A DNA stretch of 64,000 nucleotides from Microvirga lenta (GTDB lineage Bacteria; Pseudomonadota; Alphaproteobacteria; Rhizobiales; Beijerinckiaceae). Numbering within the stretch: position 1 is the first letter of the stretch; each line of letters starts with the position of its first letter. The DNA lies in assembly GCF_020532555.1 (NCBI RefSeq), contig NZ_JAJBBR010000001.1:1-64000 (forward strand). Reading direction: 5' to 3'. This document shows, one piece after another, positions 17,048 to 27,884 of the stretch. A model generated the notes under the pieces. The model did no database searches, had not been told where the DNA came from, and saw nothing but the letters and a program-made list of their open reading frames with translations. A program made the translations under genes and the position numbers.

Positions 17048-17836
17048 CTAGCGGATGCCCTTCGACACCGTTCCGGCCATGTCATCAGCAGCCTGGATGA
17101 CCTTCGAGTTCATTTCGTAGGCTCGCTGTGCGGAAATCAGATTGGTGATCTCCTTCACCGGATCCACGTTGGATCCCTCGAGATAGCCCTGGTGGAGTGC
17201 ACCGAAGCCCGCATCCGAAGGGGCGCCGACGACAGGCGCGCCCGAGGCAGGCGTTTCACGGTAGAAGTTGTTGCCGAGCGGCTCCAGGCCGGAATCGTTG
17301 GCGAAATTCGCGAGCTGGAGCTGGCCCAGGTTCTGGGGCAGAGCCTCGCCATCGACCTTCGCGAAGACCTCGCCGGACTGATTGATGCTGATGTCGATCG
17401 TATTCGGCGGAATGATGATGGCCGGCTCGAGAGCATAGCCGTCGATCGTCACGAGCTGGCCGTCGCCGTTCTTGTTGAACGATCCCGCACGGGTATAGAT
17501 CGTCTCGCCGTTCGGGCTGGTCACCTGAAACCAGCCCCTGCCGTTGATCGCGAGATCCAGCTGGTTGGTGGTGTTCGTTAGAGAACCCTGGCGGTGCAGG
17601 TTACGGATTGCCGCGGAGCGAACGCCGAGGCCGAGCATGGCGCCTTCCGGGACCGGGTTTTCGCCCGCCTGGTTCGGCACACCCTGCAGGCGCTCGGCTT
17701 GATAGAGAAGATCCGTGAACTCGGCTCTCGCCCCCTTGAACGCGGTGGTATTCACGTTCGAGATGTTGTTCGCGATGACTTCGACGTTCAGCTGTTGGGC
17801 ATTCATGCCGGTGGCAGCGATAGCAAGCGCTCTCAT
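17048..17836 (-). CDS. flgG: flagellar distal rod protein FlgG
   Basis: A 262-aa distal rod protein. The ATG at 17836 follows AAGGAGAC and gives [22 protein letters not shown], the FlgG start. The N-terminal [19 protein letters not shown] and the C-terminal [25 protein letters not shown]...VIQAADDM are the rod/hook helices. Full length, 10 bp after fliE. Confidence 0.98.
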   Translation of the reverse strand: MRALAIAATGMNAQQLNVEVIANNISNVNTTAFKGARAEFTDLLYQAERLQGVPNQAGENPVPEGAMLGLGVRSAAIRNLHRQGSLTNTTNQLDLAINGRGWFQVTSPNGETIYTRAGSFNKNGDGQLVTIDGYALEPAIIIPPNTIDISINQSGEVFAKVDGEALPQNLGQLQLANFANDSGLEPLGNNFYRETPASGAPVVGAPSDAGFGALHQGYLEGSNVDPVKEITNLISAQRAYEMNSKVIQAADDMAGTVSKGIR

Positions 17837-17846
17837 AGCCGTCTCC

Positions 17847-18185
17847 TTAAATAGCCATACGCGAGATTTCGAGGTAGGCGGCCACGACCTTGTCCCTGAT
17901 CGCAATGGCCGTCTGGAGGGTCTGCTCGGCGGCCATGACGGCCTCGACGACCTGCTGCACCGAGGCTTTGCCCTGGATGCCGGAAATGGCAGCGGCTTCG
18001 CCTGCCTTCAGGGTTTCGGTCGCCTTCGCCGCAACCTGGAGCATCATGTCGCCGAAATCAGCGCTCTGGCCCGCCTGAGCCACCGGCGCTGCCTTCTGCA
18101 GGCTCGTTACCTGCGAGGACGCCGCCGCCTCTCCGGCACGCTCCACAAACGCCGAAATCGATGAAATCGCGTCAATCATTGTCAT
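17847..18185 (-). CDS. fliE: flagellar hook-basal body adaptor FliE
   Basis: A 112-aa protein linking the MS ring and the rod. The C-terminal [39 protein letters not shown] is the FliE helix pair. The start ATG at 18185 overlaps the flgC stop (ATGA); a second ATG lies two codons downstream. Confidence 0.95.
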   Translation of the reverse strand: MTMIDAISSISAFVERAGEAAASSQVTSLQKAAPVAQAGQSADFGDMMLQVAAKATETLKAGEAAAISGIQGKASVQQVVEAVMAAEQTLQTAIAIRDKVVAAYLEISRMAI

Positions 18186-18598
18186 GCCCTCAACAGGTCG
18201 ATCAGTCCCGAGATCATGGAGCGGGCCTGCTTCATCATCTGCAGATTGGCCTCGTAGGAGCGGTTAGCCTCACGCATGTCGGCCATCTCGATCAGCATGT
18301 TGACGTTGGGCATCTTCACGAAGCCGTTCTCGTCTGCCGCCGGGTTGCCTGGGTCGTATTCCATCTTGAACGGCGCCTGATCGACGCCGACCTCCTTGAC
18401 CTGCACGGACGCTGCGCCGAGGGCTCTGTCGAGCTCGCTGCGGAAGGTGATGGTCTTGCGGGCGTAGGGATCGGACCCTGCCGTCTTGCCAGTCGACTGG
18501 GCGTTCGCGATATTCTCGGAGATCACGCGAAGACGGGTCGACTGCGCCTCGAGGCCCGCGCCGGCCAGCCGGGAGGATGCCTGCAGAGGATCGATCAT
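18182..18598 (-). CDS. flgC: flagellar proximal rod protein FlgC
   Basis: A 138-aa rod protein. It has [30 protein letters not shown] near the N-terminus, ending in the conserved ...[23 protein letters not shown]... helix. It overlaps flgB and fliE by 4 bp each, so flgB-flgC-fliE are translationally coupled. Confidence 0.97.
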   Translation of the reverse strand: MIDPLQASSRLAGAGLEAQSTRLRVISENIANAQSTGKTAGSDPYARKTITFRSELDRALGAASVQVKEVGVDQAPFKMEYDPGNPAADENGFVKMPNVNMLIEMADMREANRSYEANLQMMKQARSMISGLIDLLRA

Positions 18599-18981
18599 TG
18601 TCCACCCTTCGCGCTTGCCAGGACCATCCTGTGGAAGGCCCTCACGATGCTCGTATTGAGGCTGTGCTCACGGTTGATGGCGCCGGCCTTCACCATTTCC
18701 TGCTCGATGCTGACGGAATTTCCCGAATGCATCGTGTCCCAGCTGTCGGTCGCCTTAACCTTGGTCGGGCGAACGTGCGGCGCATCGGTCGCGAGGTGCC
18801 CGCTACTCGTCGCCGCCATGGCGAGCTGGGTCTTGTTGAGGACGCTCGTGAACGGTTCGACGTCCAGTGCTTTGAAGCCAGGAGTGTTGGCGTTCGAGAT
18901 GTTGCCTGCAACGGTCGCCTGACGGACGGCAAGCCATTGGGCCTGCCGCGAGGCCAGATCGAAAAGATAGACCGCTCCCAC
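18595..18981 (-). CDS. flgB: flagellar proximal rod protein FlgB (GTG start)
   Basis: A 128-aa rod protein. The GTG at 18981 is preceded by GGAGG six bases upstream and gives [21 protein letters not shown], aligning with rhizobial FlgB starts. Longer upstream ATG starts add residues that do not look like FlgB. It contains [16 protein letters not shown] and ends with [16 protein letters not shown]...FHRMVLAS. It is the first gene of the basal-body operon that runs to fliP. Confidence 0.94.
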   Translation of the reverse strand: MGAVYLFDLASRQAQWLAVRQATVAGNISNANTPGFKALDVEPFTSVLNKTQLAMAATSSGHLATDAPHVRPTKVKATDSWDTMHSGNSVSIEQEMVKAGAINREHSLNTSIVRAFHRMVLASAKGGQ

Positions 18982-19298
18982 GGAATCCTCCAACGTCGAT
19001 AACTTCCGCCCCCTGCCTAAGCCTGCAATCTTGCCCGAAGCTGGCGCGGGCACCTGAGGGCTTGCGGAGGAAGAAGACTTGCAACCCCTTGTTGCAGCCT
19101 ATCGCGTTGCTCCATCGGGAGCCGGGATCTTCAGCGGATGCGGTCGGTCGAGGATGCGTCCTGAACGAAGGGGGGACGTGGTCGGAATGCGAGTGGCGCT
19201 TTCTGCGATCCGCCACCATGTTCTGGGGTGGCATGTACCAGCGCGACATGATTTGCCGCGCCGGTCGGTCTTCAAGGGCCGGTGAAGGAACAGCCTCG

Positions 19299-21011
19299 TC
19301 AGGCGGCCCGGACGCCGGACAGGAAGGAATTCACCTCCCGCCCGAGACTCTCGGCATACCGGGCCAGCTCCTGTGCGGCCCCCAGCACCTGAGCCGCGGC
19401 TGCGCCGGTTTCCCCTGCTCCGTGCTTTACATTGTCGATGCTGCCGGTCACCTGCTCGGTGCCGCGGGCGGCCTCCTGGACATTGCGGGAGATCTCACTC
19501 GTCGTAGCCCCCTGCTCCTCCATCGCGGCGGCAATCCCGGTGGAAATCGCCGACAGTTCGTCGATGATCTTCTGGATGCCCTGAATGGCGCCGACGGCCT
19601 CGGTGGTGGCTCCCTGGATCTGGGTGATCTGCGCCCCGATCTCCTCGGTGGCCTTGGCGGTCTGGCTGGCGAGGTTCTTCACCTCCGATGCGACGACCGC
19701 GAAGCCCCGGCCGGCCTCCCCTGCCCTGGCCGCCTCGATGGTGGCATTCAGGGCGAGCAGGTTCGTCTGTGAGGCAAGGCCATTGATCAGGGTCACCACG
19801 TCGCCTATGCGCTCCGCACCGGCAGCCAGCGCCTGAACGATCCCGTTCGTGCGGTCGGCATTCTCGACTGCCTGGCTGGAGATACGGGTCGACATCGTGA
19901 CCTGCTGAGCGATCTCCCGGATGGAGATTGCCATTTCCTCGGTCGCTGCCGCCACCGTCTGGACATTGGCCGAAGTCTGCTCCGCTGCGGCCGCGACTGC
20001 CACGGATTCCTGGTTCGTCTGGTTGGCGGTGCTCGTCATGCTCTGAGCGGTCGCCTCCATCTCCGAAGCGGCGGATGCCAGACCCTGCGTCAGCGCAGAG
20101 ACATTGCTCTCGAAGAGGCGGGTCAGCTCATCGAGCTTCGATGCGCGGCGCATCGTCGCTTCGCTTTCGGCTTCCTGTTCAGAGGCCAGGCGCTGGCGCT
20201 CGAGGGTGTTGTGGCGGAAGACCTCGACCGCCCGCGCCATGACGCCGATCTCGTTCTTCCACGACACATACGGAACCTCGCTGGCAGTGTCGCCATCGGC
20301 GAGGCTCTTCATCGCGGTCGCCAGTTTGGGGATGGGCCGGAACAGCATGCGGGCCGAAAGAACGGCAGCCAGACCGACGGCCAGGACGACAAAGAGGGAG
20401 GCGATCCCCATCCGCCACATCAGACGGTTGGCCGAAGCTGCAAGCTCCGTCGTCTCGACACCGCTACCGAGCACTCCGAGGATCTGTCCGCTCTGCCCGA
20501 AAACTGGAAGATTGATCAGCAGATAGTTCTTGCCCAGCACGGCGGCCTGCCCGACATAGGTCTGGCCGGACGAGACGACCGGGAAGACGACGCCCTTGCG
20601 ATCCATGGCCGTGCCGACGGCGCGCGAGCCGTCCGGGTTGCGCATGTTCGTGGCACGCCTGATGAAGTCGCCGGACGCCGGGTCCCGCACGAAGAGAGTT
20701 GCCGGAGCCTGCGTGGCCTCGGCGATCCGATCGACCAACTCGTCGCTGTAGAACACCGCGTCGTCGTTCACGATGATGCCGTTGATGGCGCCGGAACCAT
20801 CCTTGCGGACCTTGAGGCTTTTGACGGCACCCTGGAGAATGCCTGTAAACGTCCTGACATTGGCCTGCTGCTGAGCCACTGCGTTGGTGTGAACGTCCGA
20901 CCAGCTCTGGAGCGACACGACAGCGAAGAGCGCGGCGGCCGTCACGATCACGAAAGCAATCATGGCCGCAGTCGTCAGCGTGGAGAGTTTTCGATTTGTA
21001 ATAAAGCTCAC
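19299..21011 (-). CDS. methyl-accepting chemotaxis protein with periplasmic Cache domain
   Basis: A 570-aa transmembrane chemoreceptor with a GTG start at 21011. TM1 is at about residues 14-34, a periplasmic Cache-type sensor at about 35-195 ([52 protein letters not shown]), and TM2 at about 205-225. A HAMP domain follows, then the signalling coiled coil whose tip [30 protein letters not shown] interacts with CheA/CheW. Methylation-site-type Glu/Ala pairs flank the tip. It lies next to the flagellar operon. The ligand is unknown; Cache sensors often bind organic acids or amino acids. Confidence 0.95.
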   Translation of the reverse strand: MSFITNRKLSTLTTAAMIAFVIVTAAALFAVVSLQSWSDVHTNAVAQQQANVRTFTGILQGAVKSLKVRKDGSGAINGIIVNDDAVFYSDELVDRIAEATQAPATLFVRDPASGDFIRRATNMRNPDGSRAVGTAMDRKGVVFPVVSSGQTYVGQAAVLGKNYLLINLPVFGQSGQILGVLGSGVETTELAASANRLMWRMGIASLFVVLAVGLAAVLSARMLFRPIPKLATAMKSLADGDTASEVPYVSWKNEIGVMARAVEVFRHNTLERQRLASEQEAESEATMRRASKLDELTRLFESNVSALTQGLASAASEMEATAQSMTSTANQTNQESVAVAAAAEQTSANVQTVAAATEEMAISIREIAQQVTMSTRISSQAVENADRTNGIVQALAAGAERIGDVVTLINGLASQTNLLALNATIEAARAGEAGRGFAVVASEVKNLASQTAKATEEIGAQITQIQGATTEAVGAIQGIQKIIDELSAISTGIAAAMEEQGATTSEISRNVQEAARGTEQVTGSIDNVKHGAGETGAAAAQVLGAAQELARYAESLGREVNSFLSGVRAA

Positions 21012-21355
21012 GGCATGTACTCAGGTTTCTCCCGAGTTATTGCTTGTGCAATTAGATTTAATAACAGGTGAAATCGAATAAAATTTTAGTATTCCTGCGA
21101 GAGTTCTTTTATTGAAAGATACGATATTTCATTAATATCTCTGCTTGCACAGCCGATACCCATTGGATGTCCTCCCTTCATGCAGGATCGGGGATGATCC
21201 GTCGCGCGATTCAATGAAAATTAATTCACATCATCCAACATCAATCCATGGGCAACCTTCCGTCCAATCAACCTGAATTTGGAGAGCTTAGGCTACTTGT
21301 GCCGTTCAATTGAGTTGGCTTAGGAGCCGGAGATTGAGCGCTGGAAGGCAGTCCG
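21012..21355. other. AT-rich divergent intergenic region
   Basis: This 344-bp region lies between the divergent MCP gene and the GGDEF-EAL gene and is clearly more AT-rich than its neighbours, so it probably carries both promoters. I see no gene and no operator I can name. Confidence 0.6.
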
Positions 21356-22963
21356 ATGAGTCGCATGCTGCTATCGCGCAACGATATTCTCGCCGTTTAT
21401 GACTCTCCGGGGAAAGAGACGCTGCAGCTCCTGACCGGCGGCACCGCCGTGTCGAAGAAGATTCATGGAGCCGAGCCAGCGCCGCAACCGAGCGATTCCG
21501 ATCCAAGGTCCCGCTCCAATGCCGTCGATCAGGAACCGTGGGAGGGGGGCGCGCGCCAGTCCCCTGCGGCACAGGTCCAAGCAGCCCGCACTGCCATCGA
21601 TCAGCGTCTGAAGCAGCCGACCAGCCCCGACACGCTGACGGGGCTCAGCAGCCGAAGCCAGTTTCAGAGCCGCGGCGGCACCGCGCTCGACGAGGCCCGC
21701 CGGGACGGCCGCATGATCGCGCTCTTCCTCATGGGGCTCGATCGCTTCAAGGATCTTAACAACACTCTCGGGCATCAGGCTGGCGATGCGGTTCTGATCG
21801 AGATCGCCCGGAACCTTCAATCTCTCATGGAAGGCAACGATCTTGCCGCCCGCTATGGAGGCGATGAATTCGCCCTCATGCTGACGGGGCTGTCGTCAGA
21901 GAGCGATGTGGGCTCCGTCGCCGGCAAGATGCTTGAAATCGCGGCGGCGTCGATCAGGCACCAGACCTCGAAGCTGCGTTCCTCCGCGAGTCTCGGAGTG
22001 GCCCTCTTCCCGGAGCACGGTTCCGACATCGACGAACTGATCCAGAGCGCCGACATCGCCCTGAACCGCGCGAAGGCCGAAGGTCGGGGACGTGCGCAAC
22101 TCTTTGCGCCGCAGATGCGGACTGCTCTGATGGAGCGCCTGCAACAGCTGTCGGCGTTCCAGAATGCCGTCGAGGTCGGGCAGGTCCTCCCTTATTACCA
22201 GCCCCAGATGCGGCTGTCGGATCGGCGCTCCTACGGATTTGAGGCTCTCGCACGCTGGGCCCTGCCCAACGGGGACATTCTGTACCCGGCGCATTTCAAG
22301 GCTGCGCTCGAGGATGCGGACGCGGCAATCCTCCTCGGTGAGCACATGTTGCAAAGGGTCAGCGATGACCTCAGGCGGTGGCGTGCGTCGGACATGCCGG
22401 TCTGCAAGATGTCGATCAACGTGACAGCTCCCGAATTGAAGCGCGGAGACTATGCCGAGAAAGTCGCGAGGATCTTCTCCGAGAAGGAGCTGCCCCCCTC
22501 GCAGCTGACGGTGGAAATCACAGAATCCGTTCTTCTCGACGACAAGGCCACGCAGATTTCCGAGACCTTGTCGGAGTTGAGGAGGCTCGGCGTCTCGATC
22601 TCCCTCGACGATTTCGGCACCGGCTTCGCATCGCTGACGCATCTGAAAAGCTATGCCGTCGATCAGATCAAGATCGACCGCTCCTTCGTGGCGGACCTCG
22701 CCTCGAATTCGGACGACTGGGCCATCGTGCGGGCGACCCTAGGTTTGGCGAAGAGCCTTGGGATGCGGACTGTGGCGGAAGGGCTCGAAAACTGGACTCA
22801 GCTCAAGTGCCTTCAGACACTCGGCTGCGACTACGGCCAAGGCTTTTTCTTCAGCCCGGCCGTTCCCGCTGACGAGGCGGAAGCCTATTTCCGCCTCCAC
22901 CGTGCTTACAAGAAGGCCAAGCTCCACCAGTTCGTTCTTCCGGGACCGCCCAACCAGGGCTGA
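21356..22963 (+). CDS. GGDEF-EAL bifunctional cyclic-di-GMP protein
   Basis: A 535-aa cytoplasmic protein. An unassigned N-terminal about 90 residues contain no recognisable sensor. The GGDEF domain (about 95-255) has an intact RYGGDEF; the RxxD inhibitory site expected five residues earlier is absent (E-G-N-D). The EAL domain (about 265-515) keeps FEALARW, the Asn of SINVT, Glu of VEITES, DDFGTGFASL, IKIDRSF and TVAEGLEN, so all metal and catalytic residues for c-di-GMP hydrolysis look present. The start follows GGAAGGC. Its position beside flagellar genes suggests a motility/sessility switch. Net activity cannot be read from sequence. Confidence 0.95.
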   Translation: MSRMLLSRNDILAVYDSPGKETLQLLTGGTAVSKKIHGAEPAPQPSDSDPRSRSNAVDQEPWEGGARQSPAAQVQAARTAIDQRLKQPTSPDTLTGLSSRSQFQSRGGTALDEARRDGRMIALFLMGLDRFKDLNNTLGHQAGDAVLIEIARNLQSLMEGNDLAARYGGDEFALMLTGLSSESDVGSVAGKMLEIAAASIRHQTSKLRSSASLGVALFPEHGSDIDELIQSADIALNRAKAEGRGRAQLFAPQMRTALMERLQQLSAFQNAVEVGQVLPYYQPQMRLSDRRSYGFEALARWALPNGDILYPAHFKAALEDADAAILLGEHMLQRVSDDLRRWRASDMPVCKMSINVTAPELKRGDYAEKVARIFSEKELPPSQLTVEITESVLLDDKATQISETLSELRRLGVSISLDDFGTGFASLTHLKSYAVDQIKIDRSFVADLASNSDDWAIVRATLGLAKSLGMRTVAEGLENWTQLKCLQTLGCDYGQGFFFSPAVPADEAEAYFRLHRAYKKAKLHQFVLPGPPNQG

Positions 22964-22964
22964 A

Positions 22965-22991
22965 GCCATGCCGGGCTCGATCCGGCATGGC
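22965..22991. terminator. bidirectional terminator hairpin
   Basis: A perfect 10-bp GC-rich inverted repeat (GCCATGCCGG/CCGGCATGGC, 7-nt loop) lies between the convergent GGDEF-EAL and globin-MCP genes, directly after the stop of the former. There is no T tract, so termination is inferred from position and stem strength. Confidence 0.6.
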
Positions 22992-23017
22992 GTCCCGGCG
23001 CCGGAATGATGCCGCCC

Positions 23018-24352
23018 CTATGCGGCGCGCGCGGCGGCAAGGAAGCGGTCGATATCCTCCTTCAGGCGGAGCAACTGCTGATCCAGCGTCTGCTTCGCGG
23101 AGAACACGTGCTGCGACGCCGTCGCCGCAGATGCCGCCGATCCGTTCAAGGTTTCAATACGCTGCACGACGGTTTGGGTGTGACCCGTCGTCTGCTGAAC
23201 ATTCATCGCGATCTCCGAGGTGACGGCGGCCTGCTCCTCGACGGCAGTCGCGATGGCCGTAGCGATTCCGCTGAGCTCTTCGATGATGCGTGCGATCTCG
23301 TCGATCTCGAGAGCATTCTTCTGAGTTGCGTCCTGAATGGCGCCGATGCGCGAGCCGATCTCGGTCGTCGCCTTGGCGGTTTGGGTCGCCAGGGACTTCA
23401 CCTCCTGCGCCACGACCGCAAACCCTTTTCCCGCCTCCCCTGCATGGGCGGCCTCGATGGTCGCGTTGAGGGCGAGAAGGTTCGTTTGGGCAGCAATCTG
23501 GCCGATCAGCTCGATCACGTCCCCGATCTGCTTTGCCTGCTCGGCCAGACCGACAACGGATCCGCGGGTGCGCAGCGCATTCTCCAGAGCCCGGCGCGCG
23601 ACATCCGCCGAGCGGCTCGCCTGCTGGCCGATCTCCCGAACGGAGGCGGCCAGCTGCTCCGTGGCCGCGGCACCCGATTGCATGTTGAGGGCCGTCTGTT
23701 CGGCGGTGCTCGCCACCTCGCTCGCCAGGGTGCTTGCCGCGCTGGTGGCGGCGTCCAGGCTCACAGCGCTCTCCGACAAGGCCCCGCTCGCCTCTCCCGA
23801 TATGGTGAGGCTCGCCTCGACAGCCTCGGAGAACGACGCGATCGCTCCGGCCAGCGCCCGCCCGCGCGCCTGGCGCTCATCGACCAGAGCATCCTGGTAG
23901 ACCGATATTGCAAAGTCCATGTCGAGCATCACGGCCTTGTTCATCGCGGCGATCTTCCGGGCCAGGACAGCGCCAGAGAAACGATGCTTCGTGGACAGGA
24001 TGCCGACGAGCTCGTTCATGATGAAGGCGTAGCCGCCGATATACCAGCGCGGCTCCAGCCCGATCTTGTGGTGCACGAGGCCGATGCGGCGGATGCTCGC
24101 CACGTAGTCGGCATCGAACCGGCCGCTGAACAGTCTTTCCCAGTGACGGGCCTGAGCGGGGATGAGACGCCCCTGCTGCGCTCCGATGAGGGCGGAAAGA
24201 TGCGGAACTTCGCGCACGTGGCTGTAGAAGCGCTCCAGAACCCCCTGCAGCGATCCCGCAATATTTTTCCATACTGCCTGGAGCTCCAAGCAGGTGGCAT
24301 CGTCGATCCCAAAAAACCGGAGCCGGTCCGGAAGCGAAGTATCTTCCTGCAT
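23018..24352 (-). CDS. globin-coupled methyl-accepting chemotaxis protein (HemAT-like)
   Basis: A 444-aa soluble chemoreceptor. Residues 10-160 form a protoglobin-type sensor; the proximal haem ligand is His94 in [17 protein letters not shown], a near-consensus globin-coupled-sensor motif. Residues about 175-440 form the MCP signalling domain, with [31 protein letters not shown] at the tip. There is no transmembrane segment and no HAMP domain. This layout is that of aerotaxis sensors that bind O2 on haem and signal to CheA. Confidence 0.94.
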   Translation of the reverse strand: MQEDTSLPDRLRFFGIDDATCLELQAVWKNIAGSLQGVLERFYSHVREVPHLSALIGAQQGRLIPAQARHWERLFSGRFDADYVASIRRIGLVHHKIGLEPRWYIGGYAFIMNELVGILSTKHRFSGAVLARKIAAMNKAVMLDMDFAISVYQDALVDERQARGRALAGAIASFSEAVEASLTISGEASGALSESAVSLDAATSAASTLASEVASTAEQTALNMQSGAAATEQLAASVREIGQQASRSADVARRALENALRTRGSVVGLAEQAKQIGDVIELIGQIAAQTNLLALNATIEAAHAGEAGKGFAVVAQEVKSLATQTAKATTEIGSRIGAIQDATQKNALEIDEIARIIEELSGIATAIATAVEEQAAVTSEIAMNVQQTTGHTQTVVQRIETLNGSAASAATASQHVFSAKQTLDQQLLRLKEDIDRFLAAARAA

Positions 24353-24467
24353 GGCACCCCCATGATCTGTCTGTGATTGGCGGAGAGCTCTAGGTCATGG
24401 GAGTTAACTTAAACTTGCCTCTTGCCGCTACGTCATCTGAACAAGCGGAACTTTCTGCTGATCGCGC

Positions 24468-25904
24468 TCACAGGAGAGGACTCAGCATGCGTGCGATGTT
24501 CTCGACCGTTTTCGAGGCGAGCGACCGCCGCCTCCAAGTCTCCGGATCGACGGTGTCGCTTGCAGCGAAGTAGCGCTCCTGCTCCTCACGCAGATGCGCG
24601 TTGAACTCCCGGTCGAACAGGACAAGGCTCACTTCCGAGTTGAGGGTGAAGGAGCGCATGTCGATATTGCTGGAGCCGATGAGGGAAACTCTGTTGTCGA
24701 TGGTGAGGTGCTTCGCGTGGAGCAGCTTGTCCCGATAAAGATGAATCCTGACGCCCGCCTCCAGCAGTTCCGCATAATAGGATTTCTGAGCCAGGCTCAC
24801 CAGGATCTGGTCGACGGGACGGGACAAAACGAGATGTACGTCCACACCGCGCAGGACAGCGGTTTCGAGGGCATGGAGCAGCGCCTCGTTGGGAATGAAG
24901 TAGGGCGTTGTGATGACGACCCTCCTGCGGGCGCCGTGGACGAGAGCCTCCACCAGACGCTCGACGCCCGCCTCAGGATAATCGGGGCCGCTGGGCAGGA
25001 CCTGGGCCACGATGGTGCCGGTGGAGCGTGGTTCGGGGAAAAGCGCCATCGCATCGAGCACCTCCTCCGTTTCGAGGAACCAGTCGGCGACGAATACGGC
25101 TTGAAGCTCCAGGACGATTGGGCCCGTTACCCGCACGACCAGCTCCTGGTTCGTGACGCGAGGGTTGAAATCCGCATTGACGATGTTCTGCGACCCGGCA
25201 TACCCGATTTCGCCGTCGATCACGGCGATCTTCCGATGGTTGCGGAGGTCCGCTCGCGCCGAGCGCCTCCGGAGCAGGTTGACCGGCAGGACCAGGTGCA
25301 CCGCCACGCCACTGGCCTCGAGAGCCGCGATCACGCGGGGAGCCCAGGCGCGAGAGCCGAGGGCATCGATGAGAACCCGGCACGCAACCCCGCGATCGAC
25401 GGCGCGCACGAGGGCCTCGATCACCGCCCTCCCGGACCGGTCGTCGGCAAAGATGTAGAAGAGCAAGTGGACGTGCGACCGGGCCCGGTCGATATCGGCG
25501 ACGATCCTGTCAATCGTCCCCGCATAGTCCGGCAGTAGTTCCGCCCTGTTGCCGCCGAGACTTGGAAACTGCCCGAGCTTCTCGATCAGGGTGGCGGCCT
25601 GGACCAGATTTCCGGGCAGGTCGGGGAGTTGCTGTGCCGTTACGTCCCGAATCTTGTTCCTGGCCGGTTTGAGCACCTGCGGCATGCGGGCGAACCTGTC
25701 CCGCCGCCACCTGGGATAGTTCGGACGTCCAATCAAGACGTACAGGAAGAGTGCTGGCCAGGGCAGAAAGAAGAAGAACAAGAGCCATCCCTTCGCGGCC
25801 TCGGGAGAGCGCCGGAAGGGGATGATGACGAGCATGAGGAGGCGGATTGCCCATTCTGAGACCAAGTACAGTAAAGGCCAGGAAAGGGCACTGATCAAAC
25901 TCAT
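24468..25904 (-). CDS. cls: cardiolipin synthase (phospholipase D family)
   Basis: A 478-aa membrane enzyme joining two phosphatidylglycerols, or PG and another lipid, into cardiolipin. Two N-terminal membrane segments (about 5-28 and 38-60) end in the LYVLIGRPNYPRWRR motif. Two PLD HKD motifs follow: a first-domain NHRKIAVIDGEIGYAGSQN in which Asn-His takes the HxK role, and the second LLHAKHLTIDNRVSLIGSSNIDMRSF. Length and order match ClsA-type enzymes. Confidence 0.92.
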   Translation of the reverse strand: MSLISALSWPLLYLVSEWAIRLLMLVIIPFRRSPEAAKGWLLFFFFLPWPALFLYVLIGRPNYPRWRRDRFARMPQVLKPARNKIRDVTAQQLPDLPGNLVQAATLIEKLGQFPSLGGNRAELLPDYAGTIDRIVADIDRARSHVHLLFYIFADDRSGRAVIEALVRAVDRGVACRVLIDALGSRAWAPRVIAALEASGVAVHLVLPVNLLRRRSARADLRNHRKIAVIDGEIGYAGSQNIVNADFNPRVTNQELVVRVTGPIVLELQAVFVADWFLETEEVLDAMALFPEPRSTGTIVAQVLPSGPDYPEAGVERLVEALVHGARRRVVITTPYFIPNEALLHALETAVLRGVDVHLVLSRPVDQILVSLAQKSYYAELLEAGVRIHLYRDKLLHAKHLTIDNRVSLIGSSNIDMRSFTLNSEVSLVLFDREFNAHLREEQERYFAASDTVDPETWRRRSLASKTVENIARMLSPLL

Positions 25905-26191
25905 CGCCAGCCGCTTAGATCAAAATCGAGAGCCGGCGTCCTAGCACCCGGCATCCGTGTCGCCAACACTCCGCCCGCTGAAGAGTGATGGGGTCAACAG
26001 ATCAACGACAGAAGCGGCCCCGGCGGGCGAGCCTGCCGATCGGGATGGTCAGTTCGGGATAGTCTGCGCGCCCCCACAAGTTGATCCGCTGCATTGCGAC
26101 TCGCGATACAATATCCACTCTCTGTCCAGAGAGCAGACACGGCTGGGGCTATGGGTTTAGAGATTCCCGATCACAAGTATTGGAGATCAGG

Positions 26192-26431
26192 ATGCTTCAA
26201 CCCACTGACAAGATCGGGGCCCTCACCCGTTTTTCGGTTGGCACGATCAACGGCCGGGACGCGATGATGGTCATTGAACTCGCCACAACTCCAGTTGAGT
26301 TCGCCCACGGCATCCGGCACCGCATGCCGGTTGCAATGACTCCTGCCCATGCCAGGGAACTTGGTCAGGCCCTGCTGCTGGCTGCGGAGGCCGCCCAGAT
26401 GGGGGATAGTGTCACCGATGCGATGCATTGA
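26192..26431 (+). CDS. small conserved-looking hypothetical protein
   Basis: A 79-aa protein with its ATG at 26192 behind GGAG. The sequence has two short strand-like segments, then FAHGIRHRMPVAMTPAHARELGQALLLAAEAAQ, a plausible alpha/beta fold. Coding character is convincing by amino-acid composition, but I do not recognise the family. It lies alone at the left border of the decayed accessory region. Confidence 0.6.
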   Translation: MLQPTDKIGALTRFSVGTINGRDAMMVIELATTPVEFAHGIRHRMPVAMTPAHARELGQALLLAAEAAQMGDSVTDAMH

Positions 26432-26845
26432 GGACGATTCTTCCGCCCCGATGGGTTGGAGTTGGGCTCAGCCGGCACCACCGAGGACCAGAGAAGCCTG
26501 ACGAAGGCGAATTCAATTCCAAGGCAACCATCTGGCATTCACACCCCGCGATAGCATTCACAGCAAACCAACCACCTGAACTTTTATGGCTCACTAAGCC
26601 TAATTTATCGCAGAATGCAGTCCCGGGACGACTCAACGGCTCTTCGAGCCCAGGGACCCTGGTGTCAGATCGAACAAGTTAACCCCCGAAGGCAAAAGTG
26701 TCGGCTAGGCCTCGGCGGACTGCCGCGGAGCCGCTCGTCTCATCAAGTCTCGACAGGGAGCGCAGATTTTCCATTGGCCCTGCCATCCTCGTCACACGGT
26801 CGTCTTGGATCGGCCTCGACCGTGCCAGAGATCTTGTGAGGTGCC
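26432..26845. other. non-coding or degraded stretch
   Basis: Over 400 bp without a gene I can support. Short open frames have no family resemblance. It lies between the small hypothetical gene and the broken glycosyltransferase and is probably part of the decaying region. Confidence 0.5.
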
Positions 26846-27474
26846 TTAAACCGTCTGATAAAGTGTCCGATATTGCGCGAAGTGTCTATTATCTCTCTCC
26901 GCACGGGCTTCGGCTAGCGTCGCCGAGTGGGCTTGGTCCGGTGAAATCTGGCCGGTCGCAATCCCTGCGTTCAGGTTCGCGAGCGCGCCTGGGCTCCTGG
27001 CAGGAAACACATGATCGACACTCAGATCCACCTTCTCCGACATTCCACCGATGTTGGAGCAGATAAGCGGTCGCCCGGCTAGGCGCGCCTCCTGGATGAC
27101 TACCGGTGAGTTCTCCCACCATACCGATGGAACCACGATGAAATCGCAGGACGACATCAGGTCGAGGACATCCTCGCCACGGTATCCGCTCATGGGAGCG
27201 ACGACGTCTCGGACCTCCTTTCGGACCTCCTTGAAGCGATTGCGTCCGCTGGTGGAAATCCGTTGCGGTGTAATGCCTGTTCTCGCCGTGGATCCGAATT
27301 GTGATCTGCCGTAGAGCGTGGTCCGGCAGGAGCGCCGCCGCTTCAAGGAGGACCTCGCCCTCCTTGAACGGAGTGATCTGATCGAAAAATCCGAATGGAA
27401 CCGTCTGCCGTATCCCATCGACGCCCAATGCCGGCAGCGCGCCCAAATACCGGCGCCCGTACGTAAGTACGGCT
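26846..27474 (-). pseudogene. glycosyltransferase group 1 (GT4-like) remnant, 5'-truncated and frameshifted
   Basis: The C-terminal half of a GT-B glycosyltransferase is spread over two frames. The upstream frame reads PFGFFDQITPFKEGEVLLEAA (the GT4 GxxxxxKG...LLEA region). After a shift near 27240-27260 the other frame continues GEDVLDLMSSCDFIVVPSVWWENSPVVIQEARLAGRPLICSNIGGMSEKV, the nucleotide-sugar-binding E..G.P region, to a stop at 26846. The N-terminal domain is missing; an IS481 relic replaces it. A 12-bp near-tandem duplication (around 27205-27230) lies within the gene. Non-functional. Confidence 0.82.
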
Positions 27475-27850
27475 TCGGACAACCTGCTCGGGTGAGGCGT
27501 CCTTGAGGACGCGTTGACGTCTCCTGTTGTAGGCTTGGTTGAAGCCCTTGAGCAGGATCTCGAGCTTGCGATAACTGTCGATCGTGATGCCCAGCACCTC
27601 GCGCTGCACCCAACCATTGAAGCGCTCAGCCAGTCCATTAGTTTGCGGCATAAAAGGCTTGGTCCTGCGTTGCACCACCTTCAGCTTGCGGCAGGCCTCT
27701 GCAAAGCCGTCGGCGGTGAAGCACGAGCCGCGGTCGGTGAGCACATGCGTGATCTTGAAGGGGCAGTGCATCGTCCTTGACGGCCAGATGGACCCAGCGC
27801 GAGCAGCGGTCGATACCCACATACAGATAGCGCTGGGATCCGGTTGACGT
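27475..27850 (-). mobile_element. IS481-family transposase remnant
   Basis: The DDE integrase core of an IS481-type transposase survives in two frames. One has GSQRYLYVGIDRCSRWVHLAVKDD, carrying the first catalytic Asp. The other has ITHVLTDRGSCFT, with the second Asp, and PQTNGLAERFNGWVQREVLGIT, with the catalytic Glu, then YNRRRQRVLKDASPEQVV. About 20 residues between the two parts are deleted and the frame is shifted, so it is dead. The N-terminal HTH is absent and I could not find terminal inverted repeats. It abuts the truncated glycosyltransferase. Confidence 0.85.
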
Positions 27851-27884
27851 CCCAACTTTCCGCTCCCTTTGGCAGAATGGGCCC

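Noticed and set aside
19054..19298. sigma-54 promoter for the flagellar operon
   Set aside because: The TGCAAC...GTTGCA inverted repeat near 19080 does not fit the GGCAC-N5-TTGC pattern, and no good match was found.
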